Origin: Merluccius polli
Lineage: Eukaryota; Chordata; Actinopteri; Gadiformes; Merlucciidae
NCBI GenBank assembly: GCA_030340625.1
Contig: JAOPHQ010002559.1
Location: 124,001-188,000, forward strand
Direction of reading: 5' to 3'
Length of the DNA: 64,000 nt
The notes beneath the pieces are model-generated. The model was not told the origin of the DNA. It did not search any database and worked only from the letters and a program-made list of their open reading frames with translations. A program made the translations under genes and the position numbers. Below, piece by piece: positions 29,594 to 42,415 of this stretch. The number at the start of each line of letters is the position of its first letter. Position 1 is the stretch's first letter.

Positions 29594-30279
29594 TACACAT
29601 TGCATACACAGGGATCGTCTATAGGTGCATCAATATCAATAACCACACACATTATAGTACATTAATACAAACAAAAAGACTCACCTCAAGTTATTTACAT
29701 GATTTAAATGAAGACGAGCGGGAGTATGATTTTGGAGTGTTCTCTAACACAGCCAGCCCAGGAATGCACATGAGGCATCTTTCCAAAGGCCTCTGGCCTG
29801 GTGGCAACCGTGGGGCTCTCTCTGTTTAGCATAACAATACACTTCTGAATACACCCAGCTAACAAACAATAGGCGTATGAAAGCCCACTTGCTCTGTCCG
29901 GAGAAACTTTTACTCAGGTGTGTACTGAAATATGATATTCTACAGCTACTTCGAAAGCAAACATTTCGCTGTATTGTTCAATGTTTTTACACATCCAAGT
30001 AGCCCTTTTTTGTATTGTTTTTATATTGTCAACATCAACCTTACACTACACTAACCCTAACCAACACTTTAACAGTTAGCTAGTTTAACTTGTGTATAAT
30101 AAGTACATTATTTGAGTGGATTTGGACTTGAAAAGTATGCTTATTATCAAATCTTTTGTAGCCTGTGTAGTTTCACTGTTGCCTTTACGTCCAAATAAGT
30201 AACTGGAACGTGAGCTACACAGATGCACCTTATTATTTATACATACAATTTGAATTAACTTGTTTTTAAAGCTTTTTAA
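29594..30279. other. Intergenic, no recognised feature
   Basis: Unique-looking AT-rich DNA. No gene, RNA or repeat is recognised. Confidence 0.5.
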
Positions 30280-30631
30280 AGGAGCTCTATGTAACAATGA
30301 TACAAGTGTTTAAAATGGATACTGCAGTCCAAATTCACAATATTGGAGAGAGTTGTCTCCATCGCCCCCTCCTCCCCAGACTCAAAGCTTCTCAGTCAAC
30401 GTCAACTCAGAGATGATCGGGCAGTGGGCGAAATGGGCAGTGGGGGGAGTCAACTCAGAGAATAGTAAATCACACAGACAAATTTCAAAGGAGAACATAC
30501 TGGCTGTAGCATTGTTGTCAGAAAAGCCAGGTTTTTTTTTATTACAGTATTTAGCATGTTTCCTTAATCTCTGATGAAATATCACAGTCATTTTATGATT
30601 TAGTACAGTAAAATTGTTACATATCACCCCT
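30280..30631. mobile_element. T2/Kolobok-like MITE
   Basis: Flanked by TTAA (30276-30279 and 30632-30635). Termini read inward TTAAAGGAGCTCTATGTAAC at the left and TTAAAGGGGTGATATGTAAC at the right, both continuing with AAT. They fit TTAAAGGRR. It is 352 bp and non-coding. Confidence 0.75.
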
Positions 30632-30635
30632 TTAA

Positions 30636-32018
30636 AGTAGGCTACATCATCAGTTCTAGAAAGACCCGGTAGCAAAGTCAAGTTTTCATACCGTTTTACC
30701 GAGTCCAGCGACAAATCATTAATTTTAAAGCATTATTGTTCTCCTTAGACTGTCTTCTATTCTACTAGGGTAAAATAAAATCTCATTGCTTTTTACAAAG
30801 TGTTTTTCTTTACACTTTAATGAGGTAATGATGAGTAGGATTTTCCAAGAGCAATGACATTGTATTATACCCTGGTAGACTATGTCTATCATGCTTTCAA
30901 AGTAATGATTCATTGCTGGACTCGCAATGAGCCCGCAAAAGTAAAACGGTATGAAATTTTGAATTTGCTAGAACTGACGGCATGCAACACAAAATACTGT
31001 CAGTTCTATATCCCACCAACCATTTTGACATCCAGTCAGTGTCGGTCCTGACGTCGCTAGGGGGTCCATTTGTGGGGCATTTAGTAACGTTTTTTTGACT
31101 TCGGTTATTGACAGTGTCGAATCGAGCGATGTCATTTCGACATTTATCTGAATGATGTCGAATCGACCGACATCATTTCGACGGCCCAAAATTGACCTGT
31201 GCTACACCGAAAAGCCCTGCTTATTGTTTAAATGACCATAAAAAACGAATCTGCATTTTTAAAATATTAATTATATTAAAACCATACACTGCACACATCG
31301 ATCAGGGAGGTCGACAGGACACCAATTTCTGGGGTTGTTTGGCAAGTTTATTTAACGTTGATCATTTGACCAATGTTATATTGACGACCTAGAAGTGATC
31401 ATTATACCAGAATACCATACACTAAATCTGCCAATTAAGTTTAAACTCATGCTACAACATTACGATAGGCCTAGGTAGGCTACAATTTACTTTTATAGTA
31501 AAAACCAAAAACAGCTTTGTCCACTAGATGTTTCGCCTCCCTATATTTTAGTTTTTTCGGCGCTGTGTCCACCACTGTCGTAGCTTCCTCTTGGATGCCC
31601 AAAGGTTGACGCCCAGAAATGTCTCGAACAAAGTAAAATAAGAAAATACAGGCAGAGGGCAGGGTCTGTGAGGATACAGACAGTGCCACACATTTTTAGT
31701 GGGTCATAAGTGATGATTGAGAGGGAGTATTTTTGTATGAGTCTATACATTATGTTTTTGGGAATATCCTACTCATTGTTAACCTTGACTCATCTGGCGC
31801 ATTGTTGACGCGCCAGATGGTTTTGTTACACAGAACCATCTGGGAAGTCTTCCTTGGAAACTGTTTGGAAAAGGGCAAGCACTTACAAATAAAAAACTTG
31901 GCAGGTGATTTGATGAACCATCTGTCTATAACTGAATTTTGTATCTGTGTATTTGTACAAAATGACAACTTGTTTGGTAATGTTGTTTTCACAATAGTTT
32001 AGTTTATTGAACTTTCAG
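30636..32018. other. Intergenic, no gene; one perfect hairpin
   Basis: CATCTGGCGC (31791-31800) and GCGCCAGATG (31810-31819) form a perfect 10 bp stem. TCGAATCGA/GTCATTTCGAC words repeat near 31115-31185. Otherwise nothing is recognised. Confidence 0.55.
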
Positions 32019-32026
32019 CATTTTCA

Positions 32027-32547
32027 CTAGCCTGGCAAGCCAGACCCACATCAGAAAGATATAGGGTCTGGCATTCCTCCATTGGCAGTGTGGGCGGGAT
32101 AAACGGTTGTCTTTCAAGTTCCCTCTGCACGCAATAGGATAGCGCTACAACCAATCAGAGCAACGAAGAAGGTGACGTAGTCAGAGCGACGGCTCTGACT
32201 ACGTAATTAATCAAAACTCCGAATACATATTTATTTTCGAGGAAAGACTTCAGTGCCGTTCTTTGTTCTTTTCTCAAATAAAATGTTAACTTCAAGTCTT
32301 CAAGAGTCGCGGCCAAAGCCGAGTTGAAAGACAGCTGTTCGCCAGCAGCAGCAGCCATTGTTTACCTCTAACACGGAACCGTCGCAACTCTGTCGTCATG
32401 GTAGCCCGGCTTCCGATTCCGCCCCTCACGCTGTGATTGGCCTGACAGATTTTGTGTTTCCAGCAGTGCAAAATGACGACAAAAGGCTAGACCCCCTGGC
32501 TGCAAGTTACATTTGCTGCCGCTAGGGGCGTCTAGATTTCTAGGCTA
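32027..32547 (-). mobile_element. hAT-type MITE carrying a helicase-like N-terminal fragment
   Basis: Exact 8 bp duplications CATTTTCA flank it (32019-32026 and 32548-32555). Ends are CTAGCCTGGCAAGCCAGACC and, reversed, TAGCCTAGAAATCTAGACGC. On the minus strand an ATG at 32356-32358 opens a 67-codon frame (MAAAAGEQLSFNSALAATL...LRKEQRTALKSFLENKYVF). It resembles the segment just before the Walker A motif of RecQ-like helicase ORFs found in fish transposons. The frame ends without reaching a P-loop. The helicase assignment is from memory and tentative. Confidence 0.7.
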
Positions 32548-32555
32548 CATTTTCA

Positions 32556-32799
32556 CAGGTTCATAAAGACAATTGTCATTAAAAACACTGAATTATTTTG
32601 CTGTACAATGAAACATGAGTATATATAGACAAAACATTTAAAATAGACCAACATTTGAAATGTGCAATCATTTAAAATATACTGTATATCACAAATCTGA
32701 AATCTAAAAACCGCTGTCATTAAGGAGTCTGCACATATAAATTATCTCCTGTATCTCTCAGTTTGGCATCAGTTTGTTTGAGTTTCTTGTCTGATGACC
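32556..32799. other. Intergenic spacer
   Basis: AT-rich, no recognised feature. Confidence 0.5.
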
Positions 32800-33540
32800 T
32801 ATGAGCTCCTCTCTGAGTGGTGGTAGCTAGTCACTGTAGTTGGACTTAAGCAGCTTTCAGGTAAAGCCAAGACACAGTTGCTAGAGTACACAATCCAAGA
32901 GTGCGGAGAGCCTCTGGTCACTCCGTGGTATCTCCAGCCAAGTATGATTTTACAAGCCTGTTTCTGCGTGCCTTCCAGCTTTGTTGCAGTCAAACAACTG
33001 TGTCCGATAAGGACTGCATACTCCAGCACTGGACGCACGTAGCATGTGTAGATGGAAACCAGTTCTGCGTCTCGGACACCAAATTTCTTCAGGTGACGCA
33101 GAGCAAAAAGTTTCCTGTTGGCTGAGGTCAATATGCGGTCCAACTGACTCTCCCATCACAAGTTACCCTGGATGGTGACCCACAGGACTTTGACTGTCAC
33201 AGACTTCCAGTATGATCTGGTCAGTAGAGAGGGTCTGCAGGGCTGGTGTATGTCTAATGCTGGTGACATGTAGAGCTTTACATTCCTTGGGTTGAGTTTC
33301 ATTTTGTTCTCCTCTACCCAGATGTCAAGACCATTCAGGGACTGTTTGGAGAGTATAGGGGACCTCCACATCTGGGCCGGAGTCAAATCATCCACATATT
33401 TTCAGTGGTCTGTTCCATCCTGGAGGGTACTGTTAATCAGTGCTAGGAAGACTATATGCCCTAGTATGGTTTCCTGCACAACTTCATATGTGGGATATTC
33501 CCAATCAGAGGGATGTCCCTGGTAGCACACAATATTTACA
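32800..33540 (-). mobile_element. LINE reverse-transcriptase remnant
   Basis: The minus strand reads, across frameshifts, a GxPQGT-LGP-type block near 33500-33530, LINSTLQDGTDHWKYVDDLT (near 33395-33450), GLDIWVEENKMKLNPRNVKL, VDRILTSANRKLFALRHLKK with FGVRDAEL, and YVRPVLEYAVLIGHS. These are the palm catalytic box (YVDD) and the downstream thumb of a non-LTR retrotransposon. It is truncated at both ends and full of frame changes. Confidence 0.85.
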
Positions 33541-34379
33541 AAAACCTGCCAAATGTTGACAAAAGCAGCAAATTTAATTTACCAGTCCAATGCTATTTTC
33601 CCCGCCCAACGTAATCAAAAGTAGCCCAATATGGCAAAACTGCTCACCTGGTCAGCACGCAGTTCAGCTTAAGAAAACAGTGCCACCTGCTGCTCCTGCA
33701 GGGGTGGCTGAAGACCAGAGTGCCGAGTAGACTGTTGTGTTGATGATACGCTGAGAAAAGTAGTTAGTTTGAGAATACTACATTATTAGTTGTAAATTTT
33801 GACATTTGTCAAAATGTCAATAATTATGTTGTGTAACATTTTGCCAATTGTGGGTCGTTGTGACGTCATAACGTGACGTCCATTTAACGTCTGTACCTTG
33901 GCCTAAATGTTTGTTGCTGTGTGTGGGCGGAAATTGCCGTAATAAAGACCTCAACACACAAGAGTATCTTTCAGAGTCTTTACTTCTACATTTGCAAATT
34001 GACACAAGCAACCTGCAACACAGTTTCAGGCTGAGAGGGCAACTTCTCCTCTCTCAAGCAGTTATTTATACAAAATGTGTGACCACCCCGCCATAAGAGA
34101 TTCATCTAATCAGACAGCCTGCAGCTGCACATTTAATACATAATGAGCTGTGCTTGCAGATATTCTCCAAGTCGACAGTTTAAGAAGACAGGTCTCATAG
34201 AAAGAAAACACTTTCTGGCTAAAACAGGTCACACAAAGTTTGAGGCTAATTGGAAAAACAACTGTCACAATACGATCAATGTATTGACACACACGTATCA
34301 ATGTATTTTTCCACTCCAGTGCATTTGTTTTACTGTGCAACTGAAATATATATATTTTCCACATAACCAAGTTATATTT
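33541..34379. other. Intergenic, probably decayed repeat
   Basis: GCTGAAGACCAG occurs at about 33708 and again at about 35780, hinting that both ends belong to one decayed repeat. No gene is recognised. Confidence 0.4.
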
Positions 34380-35655
34380 ATTCAACATACGGCCCAATGG
34401 TGTTGGTTGGGTCGCGTCCTGACGAGATGTTGTTCAGACAGCTGTCCAGTGACCAGTGTTTTAAATCTTTGTTTTACGTTTATTTTGCAATATATGAATA
34501 TGTACATAATTTGCACAAAATCAAGTTCATTTGATTCAACAAATAGCCAAATTGGAGTGTGTCCAAGTTTAAAATGTTTAACGTTTATTTTACAATATAT
34601 GAATAATATGTAGCCTACTACATAATTTGCACAATATCAAATTAGTTGGACTCAACAAACGGCCAAATTGGTGTTGGTTGGGTCGCGTCCTCACGTAATG
34701 TCGTCCAGACAGCTGTCCTGCGACCAGTTTTAAAAATGTTTGCTGGACATTTATTTTACAATATACGTATGTATACTATGTATAATGTTGTCATAAATCC
34801 CACCTGACCTTCCAGTGATCCAGCAACGCCCCCCAGCCATGACTTCACCTAGTTTCCCTGCCCAATTTCCCCACCTGCAGCTAATTACCTCATTAGTCAG
34901 TTTATATACCAGTCCACTTTCCTTGGTTCCCTGCCAGATTGTCTTTGTTTGTGCTTAGCTCTCCAGCATATTGCCAGTTTTTCCTGTGCCCCTTTGTCTA
35001 CCTGATTCCTTGTTTTTTTTTATTCCTCGCTATCCTGGACTTCATTTTTCTGCCTGCCCCCTGTCGGATTCGGTTGCCATCACTGATTGATTCTCTGGTT
35101 TTGGATTCTCTGCCTGTCATTCTGGTCTCTTACTACTCCTATTCCCTACTGGACTTGTTTGCAACCTCTGATGGATATCCTGGTTTTTGACTCCTGCCTG
35201 TCTTCTAAATAAACTCTTGAGTTGTGGACTGTTGCATGTCATGCTTTTAGGCCCACCTCATTGTTCTGAGTGTCTGAGTGCATAACACATTTGAACAAAA
35301 TCAAGTTGCATGTACAAATGGTCAAATTGGAGTTGAAAATGGGTCCCATCCAGGTCTATGAGACATCGGTGCCACGATCAGTTTGTTAACATGTTTGTTG
35401 TGCATTTATTTCACAATATAGGTAGGCCTATACTATAACACATAACAGTTGCATTTATTCCACATATGGCAAAATTGGAGTTAGTCGAAAATGTGTCAAG
35501 TCCTGACACAAAGTCTATCAGACAGCTGTGCTGCGACCCGTTTGTTTTGAATGTTTGGTGTTTATTTTACAATATAGGTATGATATATATAATTTACATG
35601 TAATATAATTATTTATTTAACATACGGCCAAATTGGAGTTGATCGAAAATGGCCG
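34380..35655. repeat. Degenerate tandem repeat (about six units), split by a solo LTR
   Basis: A module recurs near 34385, 34540, 34660, 35325, 35470 and 35625. It consists of a CGGCCAAATTGG(A/T)GTTG-like start, GTCC(T/A)GAC, CAGACAGCTGT, GCGACC, and GTTTATTTTACAATATA. Spacing varies (about 120-180 bp) and identity is moderate. The series is interrupted by the LTR-like block 34789-35287. Confidence 0.65.
34789..35287 (+). mobile_element. Solo LTR-like element
   Basis: Starts TGTCATAAATCCC and ends GTGCATAACA. It has a pyrimidine-rich body (CCTGCCTGTCTTC and similar) and CTAAATAAACTCTTGAG (polyadenylation signal) near its 3' end, as in LTRs of fish Ty3/gypsy elements. No clear target duplication was found, so the boundaries are tentative. 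Confidence 0.55.
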
Positions 35656-35799
35656 ACATGACCTGAACCTTCTGACCTGAACTTGTGACCTTGGTTGTTA
35701 ATGTTTGGTGGGCTAGAGCTATGGTTGGCAAGACATGGATCACCTGACTCCCTCTTCTGGCAATCATCAAAGTGCTCATCCTGGCTGAAGACCAGCTTA

Positions 35800-36460
35800 A
35801 TAAAAGCCTACTCATAACTAATTTAATTGAAAATAACTATAAAAAAGCCATACATGTTGTTTTTACTACACAAAACATAGCCTACTTGTGTAACAATTGT
35901 AGTTAAAAGTAAAACAAGGTTATCAAAACTGCATGAGCACAGAAGTGGAAAATACTAGTGACTAATTCCATGGGATTTGAACTAGAGAAAATACAACAAA
36001 TCAATGAAATCATTAATTTAATGTTTTTAATCTCTCCAACTAGAATATGCCTTGACTGTAAATGAACTGCTACCGCCCTGGCTGACATGCTAATAATATA
36101 TGAATTATTTTTACCGTACACAACCATGTTCTTCTGTTAATCTACACTTTAACATTGTACCTTGAATGTACAAGTCCAATGTCAATATACTATGAATGAT
36201 CCAGATCTACAATTTTGGGGTATTTACAGGGCATTTATAATACATTTACATTTAACACGTTTATAACACACTGGTGTCATCAGGCGTTCATGCACCTGTA
36301 TTCTCAGGCACTATCATCACATCTTGCGTGTAAATATGGCTCCAGCATGGCCTACTCTGCGTTACTTCAGGGAGTCCTCTTATGTATGGCGCTGGTGGAC
36401 TAAAGCAGCCAAGCTGATAAGCAGGGGTAAACCTCTGACCAGCCCACGTAATGGACACAT
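35800..36460. other. Intergenic, no recognised feature
   Basis: AT-rich sequence without recognisable genes or repeats. Confidence 0.5.
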
Positions 36461-36465
36461 AGTGT

Positions 36466-36570
36466 GTGTGCACACACACACGCACACAAACACACATATG
36501 CACACACACGCACACATACACATGCACACGCACACACATACACACACACAAACACACACACAAAGAGCAC
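36466..36570. repeat. Interrupted (CA)n tract
   Basis: CACACA words interrupted by CG, TG and AA. Long open frames here are artefacts. Confidence 0.9.
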
Positions 36571-36863
36571 ATAGACACACACGAAAAGTAAGTGTGTAAC
36601 CATAAAATAATATTGAGAAAAGGAAATGCATTGTTATGATTTAATGGCAGTGTTGTCACTTTAGGGCAGGGGAAAAACACACACATGCACACACATGCGC
36701 GCACAATCAGTTAGTAGGGGCAACATCATTTACATTCTCATTGTCGTGCCACTGTAGATCACACTGTTTGTATGAATGAGTTGTGTGACCTTCAATTAGT
36801 TAGAAAAGATTACCAGCTCCCTCCTTTGTAAACCCCACTCAAGGTCTCTTTTTCCACCCTTAA

Positions 36864-36864
<1 letters not shown>

Positions 36865-36909
<45 letters not shown>
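36865..36909. repeat. (AT)n microsatellite
   Basis: About 22 AT units. Confidence 0.95.
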
Positions 36910-36910
<1 letters not shown>

Positions 36911-37489
36911 CAAGATAGGAGTATACACACACACCGCACACATATGTTGTTCTTGTATGTACTTCATTACTTTCTCCATAAGAGATAACCACGATGTGTT
37001 AAGCCCCCCTGCCTTCCAACCCCTGGCTGATCTCATGCTCTGTGGGTAATCTTGTCAACAGATCAGCCATGCTGGGGGGCTGGGCACCAGGCAAGCAGGG
37101 CTGCTACGCCACCAGGCTTTAATGGGATTGGCCGCCATAAAAAGGATGCCACGATTAGCCTGCTTGGAGACGTTCTGGGATTTGAGGCCTGCAACCTGCT
37201 CCAGGCAATTAGCATATGAGCTTAGGTGTGACGCGATGTGTGCAACATGCATCTCAGGAGGGACAGTGGAGGGGAAAGTTGAGCTTTGACACTTGAGTAT
37301 AACTCAACAATATTGGATGCCTCGTGATCGAACAGTTTGTTTTCTTTAGATGGATAAAGATCTAAAAACATTCTTCATCAACACCTTCTTCATCATCAAA
37401 CCTCTACTGGCTAAAAAACAAACAATTCAATCACGAAGCATCCTGCTTACTGCCCTGAACACACTCACTAGCTGATGTCTCATGTGCTG

Positions 37490-37625
37490 TTGTGTGTGTT
37501 TATGTGCTATGTATGCTCTGTGTTCTCTATGTAGTCAATGTTCTATGCAATATACATTTGTGGCAAATTTCCGCTCTGGAGGACAAATCAAAGTCAAATT
37601 TAATCTAATCTAATGTAATATGGTT
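37490..37625 (+). mobile_element. 3' end of a LINE/SINE-type element
   Basis: AATTTCCGCTCTGGAGGACA is followed by AATCAAAGTCAAATTTAATC and a short (TAATC)n tail. This resembles the 3' stem-loop and tail region of fish LINEs. No coding part remains. The adjacent 36910-37489 and 37626-38119 show nothing recognisable. Confidence 0.45.
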
Positions 37626-38119
37626 TTAGAAAACAATTCAGGAAATTTTATGGCACAATTGTTTTAAGTGCTAGATGCGTTCTGCTAAATGACTAAATGT
37701 GTACTATAATCAGTGAACACTACTATGAATAAGTATGTGAAAAACTGTCATTACAACAGTCACTTACAAGAAAGCCTATTTCGCAAAATCAATCACCACA
37801 ATTTGGAAGATTAATCATGATAGTTTCACTAATTTGGAAAATTAATCATGATAGTTTCACGGCCCTGCATCTGATATAACAATTCAACAATTTAATGCTT
37901 TAATGATTCTGCAATTCTGCAATTTAAGTCTTTAAACACCTTTCATGAAGAGATGATTTAGTAACAGTATACTTATTGTAGGTGGACTTACTTGTAGGTA
38001 GCATATCTTACTCTCTAATGCCCCCTAGCCTACCTAGACAAATATGACACACACACGCGCACAGACACACACATGCATTTGAATCTCGGGTATTTCAGTT
38101 AAGCATTAATACATTAATA

Positions 38120-38282
38120 CAAAAACACCTGGAGAAGAAGCACAGAGCAAGAAGCAAAGGAGAAGGGACGGACGTGGAAAGAGCTGGAGAGGATGGCACA
38201 AGACAGACGAGGGTGGAAGCGATTCATCGATGGCCTATGTTCCGAAAGGAATATAAAGGCCTAACTAACTAACTAACTATTA
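38120..38282 (+). mobile_element. 5'-truncated LINE tail with (CTAA)n
   Basis: The plus strand encodes WKELERMAQDRRGWKRFIDG then LCSERNIKA and a stop, a sequence typical of the extreme C-terminus of LINE ORF2 proteins. It is followed at once by a CTAACTAACTAAC tail. Confidence 0.75.
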
Positions 38283-38696
38283 ATACATTAATAACTTAGA
38301 AACAGCTATGCTTCTTTCACACATAGTTCCTGCCGAATTTCTGGGATAACCTTTCAGCCATTTAGATACTTCTGGGTCATTTCACTCAGTTAGGAACCTT
38401 CCTAAGCGAAAAAGACTATTGGACCGAAGCCCCTGTTCCCATTCACACATGATCCCATGCAGGACATGTTCTGGAACCTCTCTGGGATAGACTACATGTG
38501 TGAATGTGGCGTAACAACTACACTAGAAGAAATCCAAGAAATAAACAGAACCAAAGAGGCTGCTTCTCTACTGCTTTACTCTTCACTAATACACAGTATG
38601 TCATGCAGAAGAAAGGGAATTTCCTCCGTATTAAGAAGTTAACCTTGAACACCGATTTTTTGAGAATTTGAGAAAACAGTTTGGTACCTCACTAGT

Positions 38697-41600
38697 CAAC
38701 CCTGTCTCATCAAAATTACGTTCCCAGGGAACTATTCGGCATTCTCAATTACGTTTGTCAGAAAACGTATTCTGTCCGTGATTACGTTTCATTGAACGTA
38801 TCGCAAATACGTTCGTTCTCAGCCTATTTTTTGCCATTTATTTACCTATAGAATTATGTTTGGTTGAAACGTATCCCAGATATGTTAAATGTCAACATAT
38901 ATCATATTATTGTCATTAAGGCATATTTCCCTTTCGGGGAACGTTTCATTTAACGTATGTTGTCCCTGATTACGTCTTGAATCTGAATTGAGCATATTTT
39001 TTGTTATTTATTTACCTCTTGGATAATTTACATTGAATTGAAACGTATCCTCAATAGGCTACGTTAAATATCGATAACATTTGTCCGGGGAGGGGGGGGT
39101 CCGGTCCAGGTCCGACCCTGGACTGGGAGCATTCCCCCCCCCCCCCCCCGGACCGGACCGGCGGGGGGAGGATGGCCGGTCCAGTGGTGGGCCGGTCCAG
39201 GACCCTGAATGCTCCCAGTCCGACCCAAATAGATGCTGCATTTATACATGACGGGCCGCAGCATGGGCCGCTGTATACTACAGTATAAATGTATACTCAT
39301 GATCATTAACGATACAGCAGTGTTGTGTAGTGGCCATCGCTAAGAAATATGTAGGCCTATGCTTCTTTTCCGAGAAATATCGTAATTTAATTGGTTTGCG
39401 TCAATTTACACTACAGTTCCCATGAGTGTCAGCGACCGTTGCTATGGTGACGACGCCAGCTTTTATTAAAATGTTTTATATTGCCGATGGGTGGTTATCG
39501 TCAGTGGCTGGCGAAATACTGCCCTGTAGCAGTTATATTGAAATGTAAAGAAAATAATGTGTGTATAATGAAAATCGACCAGCCACAAACGGTACAGGAA
39601 ACATAATTTGAAGCTTTCTGATTGGCTGAACTGGCCCAGATATGTAAGCCAACACACTGTGAACATAATTTGTACTTTTTATGTGTACCTTTTAAAGCCA
39701 GCACAGTTAGAAATGCAAGCTTTTATATTTAGGATAATATATATTTTACTGTAAGATGGACATTATTATACGTCACGCGCAACACGTACCCTGACTACGT
39801 TGGTCCAAAGTGCCAAACGTAGAGGGGTTACAATAAAGGCACTTAAATTGTATGACTGTTACATTTTTCTGCCTATTCTTTTACTATTATTGTCCCACAC
39901 CACAATGTATGTCCCACAATGTGAACTCCAAACAATTCATGTTCATCCAATTCATGGACAAGCTGGAAAAACGTCTAAAAACACTTGAAATAGAATATAG
40001 CCTATATTTATATTTTTACAACATCAATCTCCCTATAATATGAACAAAATATGATCAGGTTATACTTTCTCTCTTGAAAACGGGCAAAACGCTAACCCTA
40101 ACCCGGAAAATGAATTTAAAGAACTACAAACGTTCGGAAAATGCAATACACTGAAGTGTGCGGCGCCATGTTTTTTGTAGTCCTAAAGCCCCTTATGTTA
40201 CTATGGCAGAGGCCTACTTTCTTTCAAAAGCTCATATCTTGGTCAATTAAAAACAACTGTGGGTAAAAATGTAACTACACACAGACATACATTCGCATTA
40301 CCATATTGTTCATCCAGGGCAATCCTGTCAGCCCTGGGGAAGGGAACACAATGGCTATAAATGGTCATATTAAGTAATATGGAAATATGTATATGAATCA
40401 TTTAAGGGGTAAATGGGGTCTAAACTGCTCCAAATTGAAAAGCATGACTAAGGATAAGGTCACCATCAATATGTTGAACACATTTTGCCACTAAATATCC
40501 CTTAAAATATGTTTTAGTGATTTTATCCATCTTGGCTCTATATAGGCTCTGAGAAAGTACACATCAGTAAGTGCCTTCTCAGTGAGCAGATAAAAATGAA
40601 ACTTTGTCGTAGGATGACAATGAAGACACCATTGGAAAGGTCTTGAGCTGCAGAATACAGATCTGCCACTGTGGACATTCTGGATGGTTCCTGCTCCTCA
40701 GGAATGCCCTTTGAACCTTGAACCTAAGGCTCTTTTAAAGGCTTACAGAAAAGCAACACAATGTGATACAAACATGGGGAAAACATTTTTGGAAAGCTCT
40801 TGACTTCTTCTATCATGTCCTTTGTGGCCTTTGCCAAACCATTAGGGGGCGCTACTGGGTAAGGTCAAAACCAGATTTCACCCAATTAACAATAGTAAAA
40901 ATGAAATCTGACTAAATAAATGTGCTCCCCGGTCCCTAAAACATATAATACACTTGCGAAGTTCCTTGACACATTTTCACATAATAGGGAAAACGTAAAC
41001 TAAACATTTTAGAACTAGCCTACAAAAAAAATGGCGGAAAAAACATGGCGCCGCACACTTGAGTGTATTGCATTTTCCGAACGTTTGTAGTTTTTTAAAT
41101 TCATTTTCCTGGTTAGGGTTAGGGTTAGCGTTTTGCCCGTTTTCAAGAGAGAAAGTATAACCTGATCATATTTTGTTCATATAATAGGGAGATTGATGTT
41201 GTAAAAATATAAATATAGGCTACATTCTATTTCAAGTGTTTTAGACGTGTTTCCAGCTGCTTTGTTTGTCCATGAATTGGATAAACATGAATTGTTTGGA
41301 GTTCACCTTGTGGGCCATACATTGTGGTGTGGGACAATAATAGTTTTATTTTTATTTTTTTTATTGTCAACAATATTATGACATTATAACATAAACAGTA
41401 GTACAGTAAGGACAGTACTTCCGGCTGATAGGTCCTCCCAGGTGGTCACGGCGTCTGTCAGCTGTAGCCCCTAGCAACCTGACGTCATTGAAACATGGTG
41501 CAGGAATCAGAGAGAGAAAACATAGAGTAACTAACCAATAGGACAAACATCCGATCGTAACTCGTCACTTTGTCAACATTAGTTTCTCCCGCTGCCACGG

Positions 41601-42408
41601 AATAATGTGTTGATCAGCAAATCAACCTCAGACGTGTAGTGGGCGAGGGTTTGATCCGTCAGACGGAGTGACGTCACAAGGGAGTCCTGTGGAATCTGAA
41701 AAAGTCACGTGAATCTTGAAAGTCACGTGACTTGGACGCAAAACCATGGGAAAAGAATAGGCAGAAAAATGTAACAGTCATACAATTTAAGGGCCATTAT
41801 TGTAACCCCTCTACGTTTGGCACTTTGGATCAACGTCAGGATAGGCCTACGTGTTGCGCGTGACGTATAATAATGTCCATCTTACAGTAAAATATATCTT
41901 ATCCTAAATATAAAAGCTTACATTTCTAACTGTGCTGGACTGGGAATGCTCCCAGTCCAGGGACCTGGACCGGACCCCCCCCCCCCCCCCCCCAGCCCCG
42001 GACCGCCCCCCGCCCCCGACAAATGTGTTATCGATATTTAACGTAGCCTATTGAGGATACGTTTCAATTCAATGTAAATTATCCAAGAGGTAAATAAATA
42101 ACAAAACATATGCTCAATTCAGATTCAAGACGTAATCAGGGACAAAATACGTTAAATGAAACGTTCCCCGAAAGGGAAATATGCCTTAATGACAATAATA
42201 TGATATATGTTGACATTTAACATATCTGGGATACGTTTCAACCAAACATAATTCTATAGGTAAATAAATGGCAAAAAATAGGCTGAGAACGAACGTATTT
42301 GCGATACGTTCAATGAAACGTAATCACGGACAAAATACGTTTTCAGACAAACGTAATTGAGAATGCCGAATAGTTCCCTGGGAACGTAATTTTGATGAGA
42401 CAGGGTTG
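38697..42408. mobile_element. 3.7 kb element with kilobase-scale terminal inverted repeats
   Basis: CAACCCTGTCTCATCAAAAT starts the left arm and its complement ends the right arm at 42408. A 7 bp CACTAGT duplication flanks both (38690-38696 and 42409-42415). The arms pair over most of 38697-40175 and 41035-42408. Asymmetries: the left arm has about 570 bp (about 39130-39700) absent from the right. The right arm has about 410 bp (about 41345-41755) absent from the left. Both arms carry GC-rich GGACCGG / poly-C blocks and a CTAACCCTAACCC-like word. The centre (40176-41034) has no coding region. The superfamily is not identified; the structure is fold-back or long-TIR. Confidence 0.85.
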
Positions 42409-42415
42409 CACTAGT

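Noticed and set aside
33834..33900. TGACGTCA/ACGTGACGTCC cluster as CRE sites
   Set aside because: No nearby gene start and the sequence lies in repeat-like intergenic DNA.
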